Source: Actinopolyspora halophila DSM 43834
GTDB taxonomy: Bacteria > Actinomycetota > Actinomycetes > Mycobacteriales > Pseudonocardiaceae
Direction: 5' to 3'
DNA length: 64,000 nucleotides
Assembly: GCF_000371785.1 (NCBI RefSeq)
Contig: NZ_AQUI01000002.1
Coordinates: 1,529,276-1,593,275 of the forward strand
Numbering within the stretch: position 1 is the first letter of the stretch; each line of letters begins with the position of its first letter. Positions 36,825 through 45,655 of this stretch are shown piece after piece. The translations under genes were made by a program, and so were the position numbers. The notes below the pieces were generated by a model, which searched no databases, had not been told where the DNA came from, and saw only the letters and a list, made by a program, of their open reading frames with translations.

Positions 36825-38729
36825 GTGGCGGGACGAATCCGGGAAAGCGACATCGCCGAAGTCCGCGAACGCAACCGGATCGACGACGTGGTCGGTGAGT
36901 ACGTCGCGTTGCGTCGCGCCGGTGGCGGGGCTCTGAAGGGACTGTGCCCCTTCCACGACGAGAAGACCCCCTCGCTGAACGTGCGCCCCAACCACGGGAC
37001 TTTCCACTGCTTCGGCTGTGGTGAGGGCGGGGACGTCATCGCCTTCCTGATGAAGACCGAGCACCTCGGCTTCGTCGAGTCCGTGGAGCGGCTGGCGGAT
37101 CAGAGCGGCGTGCGGCTGCGCTACGAGGGCGGAGAGCCCACGAACAGTCGTGAGCCGGGAACCAGGAGCAGGTTGGTCGAGGCGAACCGGCTCGCGGCCG
37201 AGTTCTACGCCGAACAGCTGCGCTCCAACGAGGCACGGCAGGCGAGGGAGTTCCTGACGGCGCGCGGTTTCGACGAATCGGCCGCGACGAAGTTCGGATG
37301 CGGTTTCGCGCCCAGCGGCTGGGACCGACTGACCAAGCATCTGCTGAACAAGGGCTTCGAGCTGGAGGAGCTCTACAAGGCGGGACTGTCGCGGGAAGGC
37401 AGGCGCGGACCGATCGACCGGTTCCACCGGCGGCTGCTGTGGCCGCTCAAGGACCTCGGGGGCGATGTGGTCGGTTTCGGCGCTCGGCGCGTCTTCGACG
37501 AGGACCCGATCGAGGCGAAGTACGTCAACACTCCCGCGACGCCGATCTTCAACAAGTCCCAGGTGCTGTTCGGAGTCGATCTGGCCAAGCGCGAGATCGC
37601 CAAGCGCCACCAGGCCGTGGTGGTCGAGGGCTACACCGACGTGATGGCTATGCACCTCGCGGGCGTCCCCACCGCCGTGGCCTCCTGCGGGACCGCTTTC
37701 GGTGACGAGCACCTCGGGGTGCTGCGCAGGCTGATGATGGACGACGACACCTTCAGGGGCGAGGTCATCTACACCTTCGACGGGGACGAGGCCGGGCAGA
37801 ACGCCGCGCTGAAGGCCTTCGACGGGGAGCAGCAGTTCGCCGCGCAGACCTATGTGGCGATCACCCCGGACGGAAGCGATCCCTGCGAGCTGAGGCAGCG
37901 GAAGGGGGAAGGTGCCGTCCGTGATCTGGTGGCCCGGCGGCGCCCGCTGTTCGAGTTCGCCGTCCGGAGCCTGCTGGACGGGTACGATCTCGACTCGGTG
38001 GACGGAAGGGTTGCCGCCCTGCGCCGGACGGTACCGCTGGTCGCGCGGATCAAGGACCACGCGAGTCGGGACGGCTACGCCGTGCAACTCGCCCACTGGA
38101 GCGGCTGGAACGACGAGAACCAGGTTGTTCGGCGGGTGCAGGAGTCGGCCGGGGAACCGGTCGAGGACGGGCCGCGACGCAGGCGCGACCGGCGCGCGGC
38201 GGAACAGCGGAACAACTCCGCGGGGCAGGACACGCTCCCGGGGCGTCCGTCCAGGGACGATCCGCGTTGGACCCAGCGGGAGGCGCTGAAGGCGGCTCTG
38301 CAGGCTCCGGGGTTGGCGGGGCCGGTCTACGACTCCTTGCCCGAGGAAGCTTTCACCGAGCCGGTTTACAGGGCACTGCACGAGGCCCTGTTGAAGGCCG
38401 GTGGTACGCAGGCGGGGCTTTCGGGCGCCGCACTGGTGGACGCCGTCCGCGCGCAGTGCTCCGACGAGACGAGCACCCGGTTGCTGTCGCAGCTGGCGGT
38501 CGAGACGCCGGACACCAAGTCCGAGCAGGACCACCGCTACGTCAGCGGTGTGCTCGCCAGGGTGCGTGAGCGACTGGTCGCGCGTCAGATCGACGACATC
38601 AAGTCGCGGGTGCAGCGGATCTCGCCGATCGAGGATCCCGAGGAGTACCACGCGCTGTTCGGTGATCTGGTCGCGCTGGAGCACTACCACAAGTCGCTCC
38701 TGCAACAGGCTGTGGAAGGTGTGGCATGA
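36825..38729 (+). CDS. dnaG: DNA primase
   Basis: 634 residues from GTG 36825. CHC2 zinc finger CPFHDEKTPSLNVRPNHGTFHCFGC (Cys41, His44, Cys62, Cys65), RNA polymerase core with Toprim motifs VVEGYTDVMAMHLAG and FDGDEAGQNAALKAF, and a C-terminal helicase-binding domain. It synthesises primers for the replisome. It overlaps the next gene by 4 bp. Confidence 0.97.
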   Translation: MAGRIRESDIAEVRERNRIDDVVGEYVALRRAGGGALKGLCPFHDEKTPSLNVRPNHGTFHCFGCGEGGDVIAFLMKTEHLGFVESVERLADQSGVRLRYEGGEPTNSREPGTRSRLVEANRLAAEFYAEQLRSNEARQAREFLTARGFDESAATKFGCGFAPSGWDRLTKHLLNKGFELEELYKAGLSREGRRGPIDRFHRRLLWPLKDLGGDVVGFGARRVFDEDPIEAKYVNTPATPIFNKSQVLFGVDLAKREIAKRHQAVVVEGYTDVMAMHLAGVPTAVASCGTAFGDEHLGVLRRLMMDDDTFRGEVIYTFDGDEAGQNAALKAFDGEQQFAAQTYVAITPDGSDPCELRQRKGEGAVRDLVARRRPLFEFAVRSLLDGYDLDSVDGRVAALRRTVPLVARIKDHASRDGYAVQLAHWSGWNDENQVVRRVQESAGEPVEDGPRRRRDRRAAEQRNNSAGQDTLPGRPSRDDPRWTQREALKAALQAPGLAGPVYDSLPEEAFTEPVYRALHEALLKAGGTQAGLSGAALVDAVRAQCSDETSTRLLSQLAVETPDTKSEQDHRYVSGVLARVRERLVARQIDDIKSRVQRISPIEDPEEYHALFGDLVALEHYHKSLLQQAVEGVA

Positions 38730-39271
38730 TCTCCTGGCTCAGGCGCGTGCTCGCGCGGTTCGGCGGCGGTGTCGCGCTGCCGGAGGGGTTCGACGGTGCG
38801 CTGGACGCGGAGGAGCGGGTGCTGGCCTCGGCCGTGTCCGCGGAGGGGGCGCTGGTCGCCACGGACCGCGGTCTGTGGGTGCCCGGCGGCTCCGGGACGC
38901 GCAGGATCGGTTGGCACCTGTTGAACAGGGCCGTCTGGCGTGACGGGGTGCTGGCGCTGACCGAGGCGGGGGAGTACCGCAGGGTCGACGGGGCGGTGTT
39001 GCTGCGTGATCTGCCCCGACGTCGTTTCCGGTTGCACGAGTCCGGCAGGCTGCCCGATGTGGTGCACGCGCGGGTGACCGGTTCGATCGAATCCACCCAG
39101 TACCGCGAGCTGTCGGTGGGCGGGGCCCGTTTCGTGCGGCGCAAGGTCCCCGGACTCGACGGCACGGTGTTGCAGGTTCGGCCCGACCGGGACACCGACG
39201 AGGACGCGTTGGCCGAGTACGCCCGTGAGGTCGCCCGTCGGCTGGAGCGGGACGAACGTGGAGCCGGATAA
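38726..39271 (+). CDS. Conserved actinobacterial protein downstream of dnaG
   Basis: 181 residues. The sequence alternates short strands (VLASAVSAEGALVATDRGLWVPG, RRIGWHLLNRAVWRDGVLALTEAGEYRRVDG), which resembles a bacterial PH-like domain, and ends in a charged helix. It is coupled to dnaG (ATGA), a position shared by small uncharacterised proteins in other actinobacteria. Function unknown. Confidence 0.75.
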   Translation: MISWLRRVLARFGGGVALPEGFDGALDAEERVLASAVSAEGALVATDRGLWVPGGSGTRRIGWHLLNRAVWRDGVLALTEAGEYRRVDGAVLLRDLPRRRFRLHESGRLPDVVHARVTGSIESTQYRELSVGGARFVRRKVPGLDGTVLQVRPDRDTDEDALAEYAREVARRLERDERGAG

Positions 39272-39305
39272 CCCGAAAGCCTTTCGGGTGAAGGATTCCC
39301 CGGGT

Positions 39306-39327
39306 ACAGTACGGTTGTACTGTTTTT
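39306..39327 (+). terminator. Stem-loop with T-run before tam
   Basis: ACAGTAC-GGTT-GTACTGT (39306-39323) followed by TTTT is a classic intrinsic terminator for the dnaG operon. As the arms are AT-balanced and lie 25 bp from the next start, an operator role is also possible. Confidence 0.6.
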
Positions 39328-39347
39328 GTTCGGGGGAGTGATCCGCC

Positions 39348-40121
39348 GTGTGGGATCCGGAGACCTATCTCGCCTTTTCCGACCAGCGGGAGCGTCCCGC
39401 CCGGGACTTGCTGGCCAGGATGAACCACCCGGCTCCGGGTAGCGTGGTTGACCTGGGGTGCGGGGTGGGCAACCTCGCCCCGCTGTTGACGCGGCGGTGG
39501 CCCGCGGCGCGCCTGGAGGCGCTGGACTCCTCTCCGGAGATGGTGCGCGCGGCTGTGGCGGGCGGGGTGCAGGCCCAGGTGCGGGACGTGCGGGACTGGG
39601 TGCCCGGGGCGGACACCGACGTGGTGGTCTGCAACGCGGTGCTGCAGTGGGTTCCCGATCACGTCGAACTGGTTCGCGGGTGGCTGGACGCGCTGCCGGG
39701 CGGGGCGGTGTTCGGGATGCAGCTACCCGGGAACTTCCACGCGCCCGCGCACCGGGCCGTCTACGAACTGGCCTCGCGGGCGGAGTGGGGCGAGGAGACT
39801 GGGGCCGCGCTCCGGAACGCGCTCCGGGATCCGGACAGGGTGGTCACCCCCCTGGAGTACGCGCGGGCCCTGTCCGGGCCGAACGTGCTGGTCGACACGT
39901 GGGAGAGCACCTACGTGCACCGGTTGCACGGTCGCGATCCGGTGCTGAACTGGCTGCGGGGAACCGCTTTGCGTCCCGTCCGCGCCCTGCTGGACGACCG
40001 GAGCTGGGAACGCTTCCTGGAGGAGCTGGCGCCGATGCTGCGGAGTGCGTACCCGGAGGAGGCGGACGGTTCCACGTGGTTCCCGTTCCGTCGGGTGTTC
40101 GCAGTGGCGTGGCGTGAGTAG
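39348..40121 (+). CDS. tam: Trans-aconitate 2-methyltransferase (Tam-like)
   Basis: 257 residues from GTG 39348. SAM motif VVDLGCGVGNLAPLLTRRWP and LEALDSSPEMV. The Tam-specific features are N-terminal MWDPETYLAFSDQRERPARDLL, NAVLQWVPDH, FGMQLPGNFHAPAH and C-terminal WFPFRRVFAVAWR. It methylates trans-aconitate formed from cis-aconitate, relieving aconitase inhibition. Confidence 0.9.
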   Translation: MWDPETYLAFSDQRERPARDLLARMNHPAPGSVVDLGCGVGNLAPLLTRRWPAARLEALDSSPEMVRAAVAGGVQAQVRDVRDWVPGADTDVVVCNAVLQWVPDHVELVRGWLDALPGGAVFGMQLPGNFHAPAHRAVYELASRAEWGEETGAALRNALRDPDRVVTPLEYARALSGPNVLVDTWESTYVHRLHGRDPVLNWLRGTALRPVRALLDDRSWERFLEELAPMLRSAYPEEADGSTWFPFRRVFAVAWRE

Positions 40122-40307
40122 CGGGTGTCCGTTCGATGAGCCCGCTCCCGCCCGCGGGGGCCCGTGCCGTCGAGCGAACCGGACCGCCAAGTCCTCTACA
40201 TGGTATGACCAGGGGTTTTCTTCAAAGGGGAGGGGGGTGTTCGCGGGCTTTGCGGGGTGCGCTACAGTAGATGTTGTCAGCGCGAGGCGCTGGGAAGAAC
40301 AGAACAT

Positions 40308-40379
<72 letters not shown>

Positions 40380-40382
40380 CGC

Positions 40383-40410
40383 AAGCCCGGGTCAGGTACC
40401 CGGGCTTTTT
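40383..40410 (+). terminator. Intrinsic terminator of tRNA-Asn
   Basis: AAGCCCGGGT (40383-40392), loop CAGGT, ACCCGGGCTT (40398-40407), then a T-run. It lies 3 nt after the tRNA. Confidence 0.92.
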
Positions 40411-40975
40411 GCTGTTCGAGGGCGGTGCCCCCGTGGTCGCTGTCGCGGTGTCGAACGTGGCCCTGGTGGGCGACATCGAACCGTGACGTGTAGCACCGTG
40501 CTGCTCCGGCGGACTCGTCCCGCCGGTCGGGGTGGGTCCACCGGGGACCGTGGGTGATTCGGTCCACTGTGGCGGGGTCGAGGCGTGCACTCTGGTGCCT
40601 CGTTCGCGAGGTGTGGGAAGTGCTGCCCGAAGTGTTGCGGGACGGCGACCGGATCCGCGAAGCGCGGAGACCGAGGCACCGTAGCGGACGCACGACACTC
40701 CAACTATCCCCCGATCGGTCGTATTGGTGTCGGAAAGGTCAGTCTCGGGTAACGATCCGTGGTCCATTGACGATCTTGTGGGTGTAGTTGAAATGTTGCC
40801 CGGGAGATCTGTGCAGCGCACAGCTTGATCGCGCTTTCGGGGGCGGGCCGGCCCCTGGAGTAAGCTCGTATTCGCGATCGATTCGTTGCCGTTGATGCAC
40901 AACGCGGCTTCCGTCGCTCTTCGTCCCCGGAACGACGGAAAAGTACAGGGGATCGCAGAGAACGGGGGAGATATC
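40411..40975. other. Intergenic region, no recognisable gene
   Basis: No frame shows a plausible protein. TTGACG near 40768 and a small GC hairpin (GGGGC...GCCCC near 40840-40857) are the only signals that could relate to the promoter of the following small membrane gene; neither is convincing. Confidence 0.35.
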
Positions 40976-41188
40976 ATGTCCGCACCTGGTATCGACAGGA
41001 GCCCTCGGCAGTTTTCGTTGCCCGACATCTCGTCGGTGACCCAGCTGCCCAAACCATTGAAGGCGTTGGTCTACCTGGCCATGCTGGCGTTGTTGACGGT
41101 GGCCGGTGTCGGAGCGCTGCTGGCGACGGTCGTGATCATTGGCCAGTTGACCGGTTCGTTCGACATCGCGATGTTCATCGGTCGTTGA
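40976..41188 (+). CDS. Small single-span membrane protein
   Basis: 70 residues from ATG 40976, preceded by GGGGGAG. An N-terminal polar part (RQFSLPDISSVTQLPKPLKAL) leads into one hydrophobic helix, VYLAMLALLTVAGVGALLATVVII. The gene is isolated and ends at a strong intrinsic terminator, so it is likely expressed on its own. Function unknown. Confidence 0.75.
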   Translation: MSAPGIDRSPRQFSLPDISSVTQLPKPLKALVYLAMLALLTVAGVGALLATVVIIGQLTGSFDIAMFIGR

Positions 41189-41212
41189 TGACACGCCGGA
41201 TTCGATACCCGA

Positions 41213-41245
41213 GATCGACGCACCCGGCGGTGCGTCGATCTTTTT
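41213..41245 (+). terminator. Intrinsic terminator
   Basis: GATCGACGCACC (41213-41224), loop CGGC, GGTGCGTCGATC (41229-41240), then TTTTT. A perfect 12-bp stem 25 bp after the small membrane gene. Confidence 0.95.
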
Positions 41246-41320
41246 CGGGTCCGGTATCGTGGAAGCGACCCCGGTGCCGCGCAACGGGTAGTACCCGATA
41301 CGATCAGTTCGATCGGTCCA

Positions 41321-41395
41321 GGGGCGGTAGCTCAGCAGGTCAGAGCAGCGAACTCATAATTCGTCTTGTCGTGGGTTCAAGTCCCACCCGTCCCA
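41321..41395 (+). tRNA. tRNA with CAT anticodon (tRNA-Met, elongator likely)
   Basis: Acceptor GGGGCGG (41321-41327) pairs with CCGTCCC (41388-41394) with one G-T. Anticodon loop CTCATAA (CAT), T-arm GTGGG-TTCAAGT-CCCAC. The first acceptor pair is Watson-Crick, which argues against initiator tRNA. tRNA-Ile2 (lysidine-modified CAT) cannot be excluded from sequence alone. Confidence 0.92.
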
Positions 41396-41800
41396 CCGAA
41401 ACAGCAGGACAGCGCAGGTGTGGGGACACCGGACCAAGATCGTCCCCACACTTCTACCACAGGAATCCCCTCGTTCGAGCGCGGTGAGCGACGAGACCCC
41501 CGCGGGGGTGCGCGGGGTTGTTGTCGCGTGAGCGTCGATGTCGGTGCCGAGTGAGCGATGCGGCCCTCCGCGGATCTCGGCCTCCCCGGTTGCTGCCGAG
41601 CGCGCAGTGCGCCGCTTTTCGCGGGTGGTGCCTCCCGTCCCGCCGAGCCTGGTGCGGAGTGGACGGACGAACCACACCTTGTGAATATTTTTCTAATTTT
41701 GGTTCTGTTTCGTTCCGAAGTGCCGCTGCTCGGGTGATTGGTTCAGCGAGAAAAGCTTCCGCGAAAGAAAAAAGGCCGGTGTGGTCATCTCGGGGAGACC
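41396..41800. other. Intergenic region with an AT-rich block
   Basis: No recognised gene. Positions 41678-41710 (TGTGAATATTTTTCTAATTT and following) and 41745-41775 (AGCGAGAAAAGCTTCC, AAAGAAAAAAGG) are markedly AT-richer than the rest of the window. They probably contain the promoter of the downstream small-gene locus, or mark DNA of different origin inserted after the tRNA. Confidence 0.45.
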
Positions 41801-41899
41801 GTGGAACAGTTGATCAATGTGCTGTTCCGGAGTGGCGAGCTCATCGGCGTAGTGGTTTCGCGGCTCTTGCGGTCGGATCCGATTCCCGTGAGCTCGTAA
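41801..41899 (+). CDS. Possible 32-residue amphipathic peptide
   Basis: GTG at 41801 is preceded by GGGGAG at good spacing. The peptide reads VEQLINVLFRSGELIGVVVS then RLLRSDPIPVSS and stops TAA. It could form an amphipathic or membrane-lying helix. Short length makes chance occurrence possible. It is the first ORF after the AT-rich block and is followed by two further small genes on the same strand. Confidence 0.4.
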   Translation: MEQLINVLFRSGELIGVVVSRLLRSDPIPVSS

Positions 41900-42083
41900 C
41901 CTGGGAGGAAGTGCGCGGCGATCTCCGTGGAGAAGCCGGGAGACGCCCCCGTTCTTCGGGTGCGATCCACAATGCTGTATCGATTCAAAGGGGGTCGAAC
42001 CCGATTCACGGGATCGACTGCCGCCAGCGCGCCTTCCGAGGGAAGGGAGGTGGTGTGCCGGCGATCGAATGGGAGCGACACCG

Positions 42084-42479
42084 ATGCACGATTTCGACGA
42101 GTGGCACCGGCTCGGTAAACATTGGCACGCCTATGTCGAACAGCGTGTGGGGAACGTGCCGTCCACACGCGCGGACCGGTTGCGTCGGCCCCCGGACCAC
42201 GTGTTGTCCAGCCCGCGTGCCGTGGCCGAATGGCTGTATCGGATGAAGCGCGTGTACCTGCCCGCCGAACCGGTGAAACTGCTCGGTGCCGGTGCGGGAT
42301 GGGGGACGGTCGGTGACGACCGCCATCTCGAGCGGGACCTGTTCGAGGACGAGCTGGTGGCCTCGTACGGCGACAGCATCTATCTCTCGTTCGCCTGTGA
42401 GCACGACCGGTTGGATCTCTGGGTTGAGGCGGTTACGACCGAGGACTGCTCGGAGGTGCTGCACCAGGAACAGGAGTAA
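42084..42479 (+). CDS. Hypothetical protein, coupled to zinc microprotein
   Basis: 131 residues from ATG 42084, with GGGAG 7 nt upstream. Features: MHDFDEWHRLGKHWHAYVE (Trp/His-rich start), AVAEWLYRMKRVYLPAEPVK, and an acidic strand-rich second half (DSIYLSFACEHDRLDLWVEAV). No membrane span and no family I recognise. Its TAA overlaps the ATG of the next ORF (TAATG), implying joint translation. Confidence 0.7.
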   Translation: MHDFDEWHRLGKHWHAYVEQRVGNVPSTRADRLRRPPDHVLSSPRAVAEWLYRMKRVYLPAEPVKLLGAGAGWGTVGDDRHLERDLFEDELVASYGDSIYLSFACEHDRLDLWVEAVTTEDCSEVLHQEQE

Positions 42480-42562
42480 TGCCGTCGATGTGCCCGAAAT
42501 GTGGTGGCCCGACGATTCCCCCGCAGGGGGACGGCCCACCGAAGTGTCCCAAGTGCGGGTGA
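42479..42562 (+). CDS. 27-residue double-CxxC zinc-ribbon microprotein
   Basis: Starts at the overlapping TAATG (a second ATG is at 42488). It contains MCPKCGGPTIPP and PPKCPKCG, two CxxC knuckles separated by 14 residues, enough for a minimal zinc ribbon. The regular cysteine spacing and stop-start overlap argue for a real gene. Role unknown; it may bind or stabilise the product of the upstream gene. Confidence 0.6.
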   Translation: MPSMCPKCGGPTIPPQGDGPPKCPKCG

Positions 42563-42735
42563 CGCGTTACCACGCGGGAGACCCACGGCGGCGACGGTTC
42601 CCGAGCGGGGACCCGCCGAACGGTAACCGCGGAGCAGACCACACGTCGCTTTCCGCGGTTACCGCGTGAAAGGGGCCACGCCCCCGAATCGGTCGGCTCC
42701 GGGGCCCGGGGACCCGGAATCCGCAGAACGGCGGG

Positions 42736-43911
42736 TCAGACCGCGGCCAGTCCCACGTAGTTCTCGGCGAGGGTCGTGGCCGCAGCGTCCGAGGAGCACA
42801 GGTAGTCGAACTGGGAGCGTTGCAACCGCCGGTCGTAGGCGGAGTCCGGTCCGTCGAAGCGGTGCGTCATCGAAGTCATCCACCAGGAGAAGTGCTGTAC
42901 CCGCCACACGCGACGCAGGCACTCCTGGGAGTAGGTGTCCAGCCCCGTGGTGCTGCCGTTGTGGTAGCGGTCGGTGAGCGCGCGTGCCAGCCGGTCCACA
43001 TCGGCCACGGCGAGATTGAGTCCCTTCGCTCCGGTGGGGGGAACGATGTGTGCCGAATCCCCGGCCAGGAACAGTCTGCCGTAACTCATCGGTTCGGTGA
43101 CGAAGCTGCGCAGCGCCGTGATGTTCTTGTCGACCACGGGACCTTCGCGCAGTTTCCAGTCCGGGGTGCCCAACCTGGTCTGCAGCTCTTCCCAGATTCG
43201 TTCGTCCGGCCACTGCTCGATCGGGTCCCGCGGATCGCACTGCAGATACAGTCTGCTCAATTCGGAGGAACGGAGACTGTGCAAGGCGAACCCGTTGGGG
43301 TGGTTCGAATAGATCAATTCCTCGCTGGACGGTGGCACTTCGGCGAGTATTCCGAGCCAGCCGAACGGGTAAACTCGTTCATAGGTGGTGCGGACCGATT
43401 CGGGAACCGTGTTCCGGCACACTCCGTGGAAACCGTCGCAACCGGCCACGTAGTCGCAGTGCAGTTCCCGCGTGCTGCCGTCGGAAGTGAAACGCACGAC
43501 CGGTTGTTCGGTGTCGATCCCGTCGACGGAGACGTCCGAGACCTCGTAGTACACCCGACCGCCGTCCCTTTCCCGGCGGTCCGCGAGGTCCTTGACCACC
43601 TCCTGCTGGCCGTAAACGGTGATGGTACGGCCACCTGTGAGCTCGCTGAGCGGGATGCGCAGGCGTTCCCCGTCGAACTGCACGTTCACACCGTGATGCG
43701 GATGCCCCTGCTTCTCCAGGCGCTCGGCCACATCTGCGTCCCGCAGCACGTCGACGGTGCCCTGCTCGAGCACCCCCGCCCGCACTCGTTGCTGCACGTA
43801 CTCGCGACCACGGCGTTCGAGTACGACGGAATCGATTCCCTGCAGATGCAGCAACTGGGACAGCAGCATGCCCGCCGGTCCCGCTCCCACGATCGCGACC
43901 TGGGTGCGCAT
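42736..43911 (-). CDS. pobA: 4-Hydroxybenzoate 3-monooxygenase
   Basis: 391 residues. FAD-binding GAGPAGMLLSQLL (residues 9-21), RRGREYVQQRVRAGVLEQGTVDVL, the DG motif AGCDGFHGVCRNTVP and GDSAHIVPPTGAKGLNLAVAD. These match PobA along the whole length. It hydroxylates 4-hydroxybenzoate to protocatechuate with NAD(P)H and O2. No pca genes or regulator are adjacent; inverted repeats upstream suggest control by a regulator encoded elsewhere. Confidence 0.95.
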   Translation of the reverse strand: MRTQVAIVGAGPAGMLLSQLLHLQGIDSVVLERRGREYVQQRVRAGVLEQGTVDVLRDADVAERLEKQGHPHHGVNVQFDGERLRIPLSELTGGRTITVYGQQEVVKDLADRRERDGGRVYYEVSDVSVDGIDTEQPVVRFTSDGSTRELHCDYVAGCDGFHGVCRNTVPESVRTTYERVYPFGWLGILAEVPPSSEELIYSNHPNGFALHSLRSSELSRLYLQCDPRDPIEQWPDERIWEELQTRLGTPDWKLREGPVVDKNITALRSFVTEPMSYGRLFLAGDSAHIVPPTGAKGLNLAVADVDRLARALTDRYHNGSTTGLDTYSQECLRRVWRVQHFSWWMTSMTHRFDGPDSAYDRRLQRSQFDYLCSSDAAATTLAENYVGLAAV

Positions 43912-44367
43912 TCCATCCTCCCCTCTTCGGATGCGGCCGATTCAGCCTCTCAGTCCCGAATGCGAATTCAGCCACAAAGCTTCCACTCAGTGGAAGCCGG
44001 CGGGCGGTTAATGTGGAAGCGTTTCGTGTTCGAGAGGAAACCTCGAGTGTTCGAATCGCCGTGTGCGGCACGACCGTGCGCTGATCGGAGAATTACCGTG
44101 CGGCGGGCTGTTCACGCGGACGGCATTTCGCGTGGTGCGGAGGTCTTTCAGGGTTTTCCCGTTCGGAGCGGGCAGCGGTGTCGAGCGGGTGCGAATTGTG
44201 GTGTCGTGTCTTTTTCCGCCCCGGAGGGGCGAAAACGGTTCCGATGTCGTGTTGGTCGTCGTGGCGGGGTCCGTACGCGGAAAGCCCCGTATCCGCCGGG
44301 GACGGTTCGGATACGGGGCCTGTCCGAGCAAGGAGCCCGGAGGGGCGACTGCTGCTTTCCCGCGGTT
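43912..44367. other. Intergenic region upstream of pobA
   Basis: 456 bp without a recognisable gene, holding the pobA promoter region. The sequence near 43979-44020 contains the repeated motif described separately. The remainder, up to the LLM oxidoreductase stop, is GC-rich spacer. Confidence 0.4.
43979..44020. promoter_or_regulatory. Candidate pobA operator (GTGGAAGC repeats)
   Basis: GCTTCCAC-TCA-GTGGAAGC (43979-43997) is a perfect 8-bp inverted repeat, and a third GTGGAAGC half-site lies at 44013-44020, 23 bp from the previous half-site. About 70-110 bp upstream of the pobA start. Two or three half-sites of this kind are typical of IclR/PobR-type control, which is an inference. Confidence 0.55.
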
Positions 44368-45192
44368 TCAGAGGGCCTTCCGGGCCAGTTCGGAGAACTG
44401 GTCGAGGTGACGCAGCGTCGAGTCCCTGTCGACGGTGGGCAGGTAGAACAGCACGCGGTCCACTCCGGCACGTGCGTACTCCTCGACGGAGGAGGCGTCG
44501 TCGCCCGCCGCGTACAGCGACACCGGCACACGCCACCCCGCCCGGTCACGCATCCGCGCGATGTTTCCGGCCAGGTCCTCGGTTCCGGCTCGCGGCAGCC
44601 ACCCGCCGCCGTACTCGGCGACACGCTCCACCGAGCGCTCGCTCTCACCGCCGACGTAGATCGGTGGATGCGGCTGCTGCACCGGCTTCGGCCAGCAGTA
44701 CGAGGCCTCGATGTCCACGTGGTCGCCGTGGAACTCGGCCACCTCCTCGGTCCACAGCGACCTGATGGCCCTGATGCGCTCGTCCATGAGGGCGCCGCGG
44801 TGACCCGGCTCGGTGCCGTGATTGCGCATCTCCTCGCGGTTCCAGCCCGCGCCGACACCGAGGATCGCCCTGCCCCCCGAGACGCGGTCCAGGCTCGCGA
44901 CCTCCTTGGCGGTGATGATCGGATCCCGCTGGATCATCAGCGCGATCCCCGTCGCCACGAGCAGGTGGTCGGTGGCCACGGCCGCCGCCGTCAGACTCAC
45001 GAAGGGATCCAGCGTCCGGTAGTAGTGCCGCGGCAGATCGGTGCCGCCGGGATAGGGGGTCTCCCTGCTGCTGGGGATGTGCGTGTGCTCGGCGAGAAAC
45101 ATCGCGTCGAAGCCGCGCTGCTCGGCGGCGACGCCCAGCTCGGCCGGGTCGATTCCCTCGTCGGTGACGAACGTGGAGATACCGAATTTCAT
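44368..45192 (-). CDS. LLM class F420-dependent oxidoreductase
   Basis: 274 residues from ATG 45192. Luciferase-like (beta/alpha)8 signature: MKFGISTFVTDEGIDPAELGVAAEQRGFDAMFLAEHTHIP, LGVGAGWNREEMRNHG, PPIYVGGESERSVERVAEYGGGW. The TIGR03619-like subgroup in actinobacteria uses coenzyme F420; FMN use cannot be excluded. The substrate is unknown. Confidence 0.88.
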   Translation of the reverse strand: MKFGISTFVTDEGIDPAELGVAAEQRGFDAMFLAEHTHIPSSRETPYPGGTDLPRHYYRTLDPFVSLTAAAVATDHLLVATGIALMIQRDPIITAKEVASLDRVSGGRAILGVGAGWNREEMRNHGTEPGHRGALMDERIRAIRSLWTEEVAEFHGDHVDIEASYCWPKPVQQPHPPIYVGGESERSVERVAEYGGGWLPRAGTEDLAGNIARMRDRAGWRVPVSLYAAGDDASSVEEYARAGVDRVLFYLPTVDRDSTLRHLDQFSELARKAL

Positions 45193-45655
45193 GGGTGCTC
45201 GGCGCCGCGGTCGGCGCCTCCCTCCTAACGAGTCTTTCGTTTTCCGGGACGTGGTCGGGTGCTGCCCGGGACGGGGCCGTGGACGGAAACACGGTGGATG
45301 TCTCCACACGGGAGACGACCGTGTCCACGGTCCGGAATACCCGATACGGCGGTTCACCATGCGTTGTCGAAGTTTTTCTCGCGGGGTGTCGTAGGTGTCC
45401 GGTCGGCACCACGACAGGCCGGTACCGGGGACAACGGTGATTCGTCGGGACTATTCCCGTACCGGGTAAGATCACGGTTCCATTCCGGGATGTCGCCGGT
45501 TCGACCCGTCGACGTGCCGACGCGCTGTGACACGGGTCGGCCGAACGCGACGTGCCGCCGTCGGAAAAGCGATGGGCGCGTCGGTGCCGTTTCGGAGTGT
45601 GCCGGTCGAGACGTTGCTGCCCCGGCAGGCGTAGTCGGACGACGGACTGACGGAC
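45193..45655. other. Divergent intergenic region LLM oxidoreductase / ECF sigma
   Basis: 463 bp with no gene I can support. It includes AGGAGGGAGG near 45220 on the minus strand, too far from the oxidoreductase start to be its SD, and several imperfect inverted repeats around 45280-45340 (TGTCTCCACACGGGAGACGA). A sigma-factor autoregulatory promoter is expected here but I cannot point to it. Confidence 0.35.

Noticed and set aside
35691-38705. 1004-codon minus-strand frame spanning the sigma factor and the dnaG region
   Set aside because: Only the last 309 codons encode the ECF41 sigma factor; the rest is antisense to dnaG and shows no domain.
41321-42735. Integrated element with att repeats at the CAT tRNA
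   Set aside because: No second copy of the tRNA 3' end and no integrase gene could be found downstream within the window, so insertion remains only a suggestion from composition.
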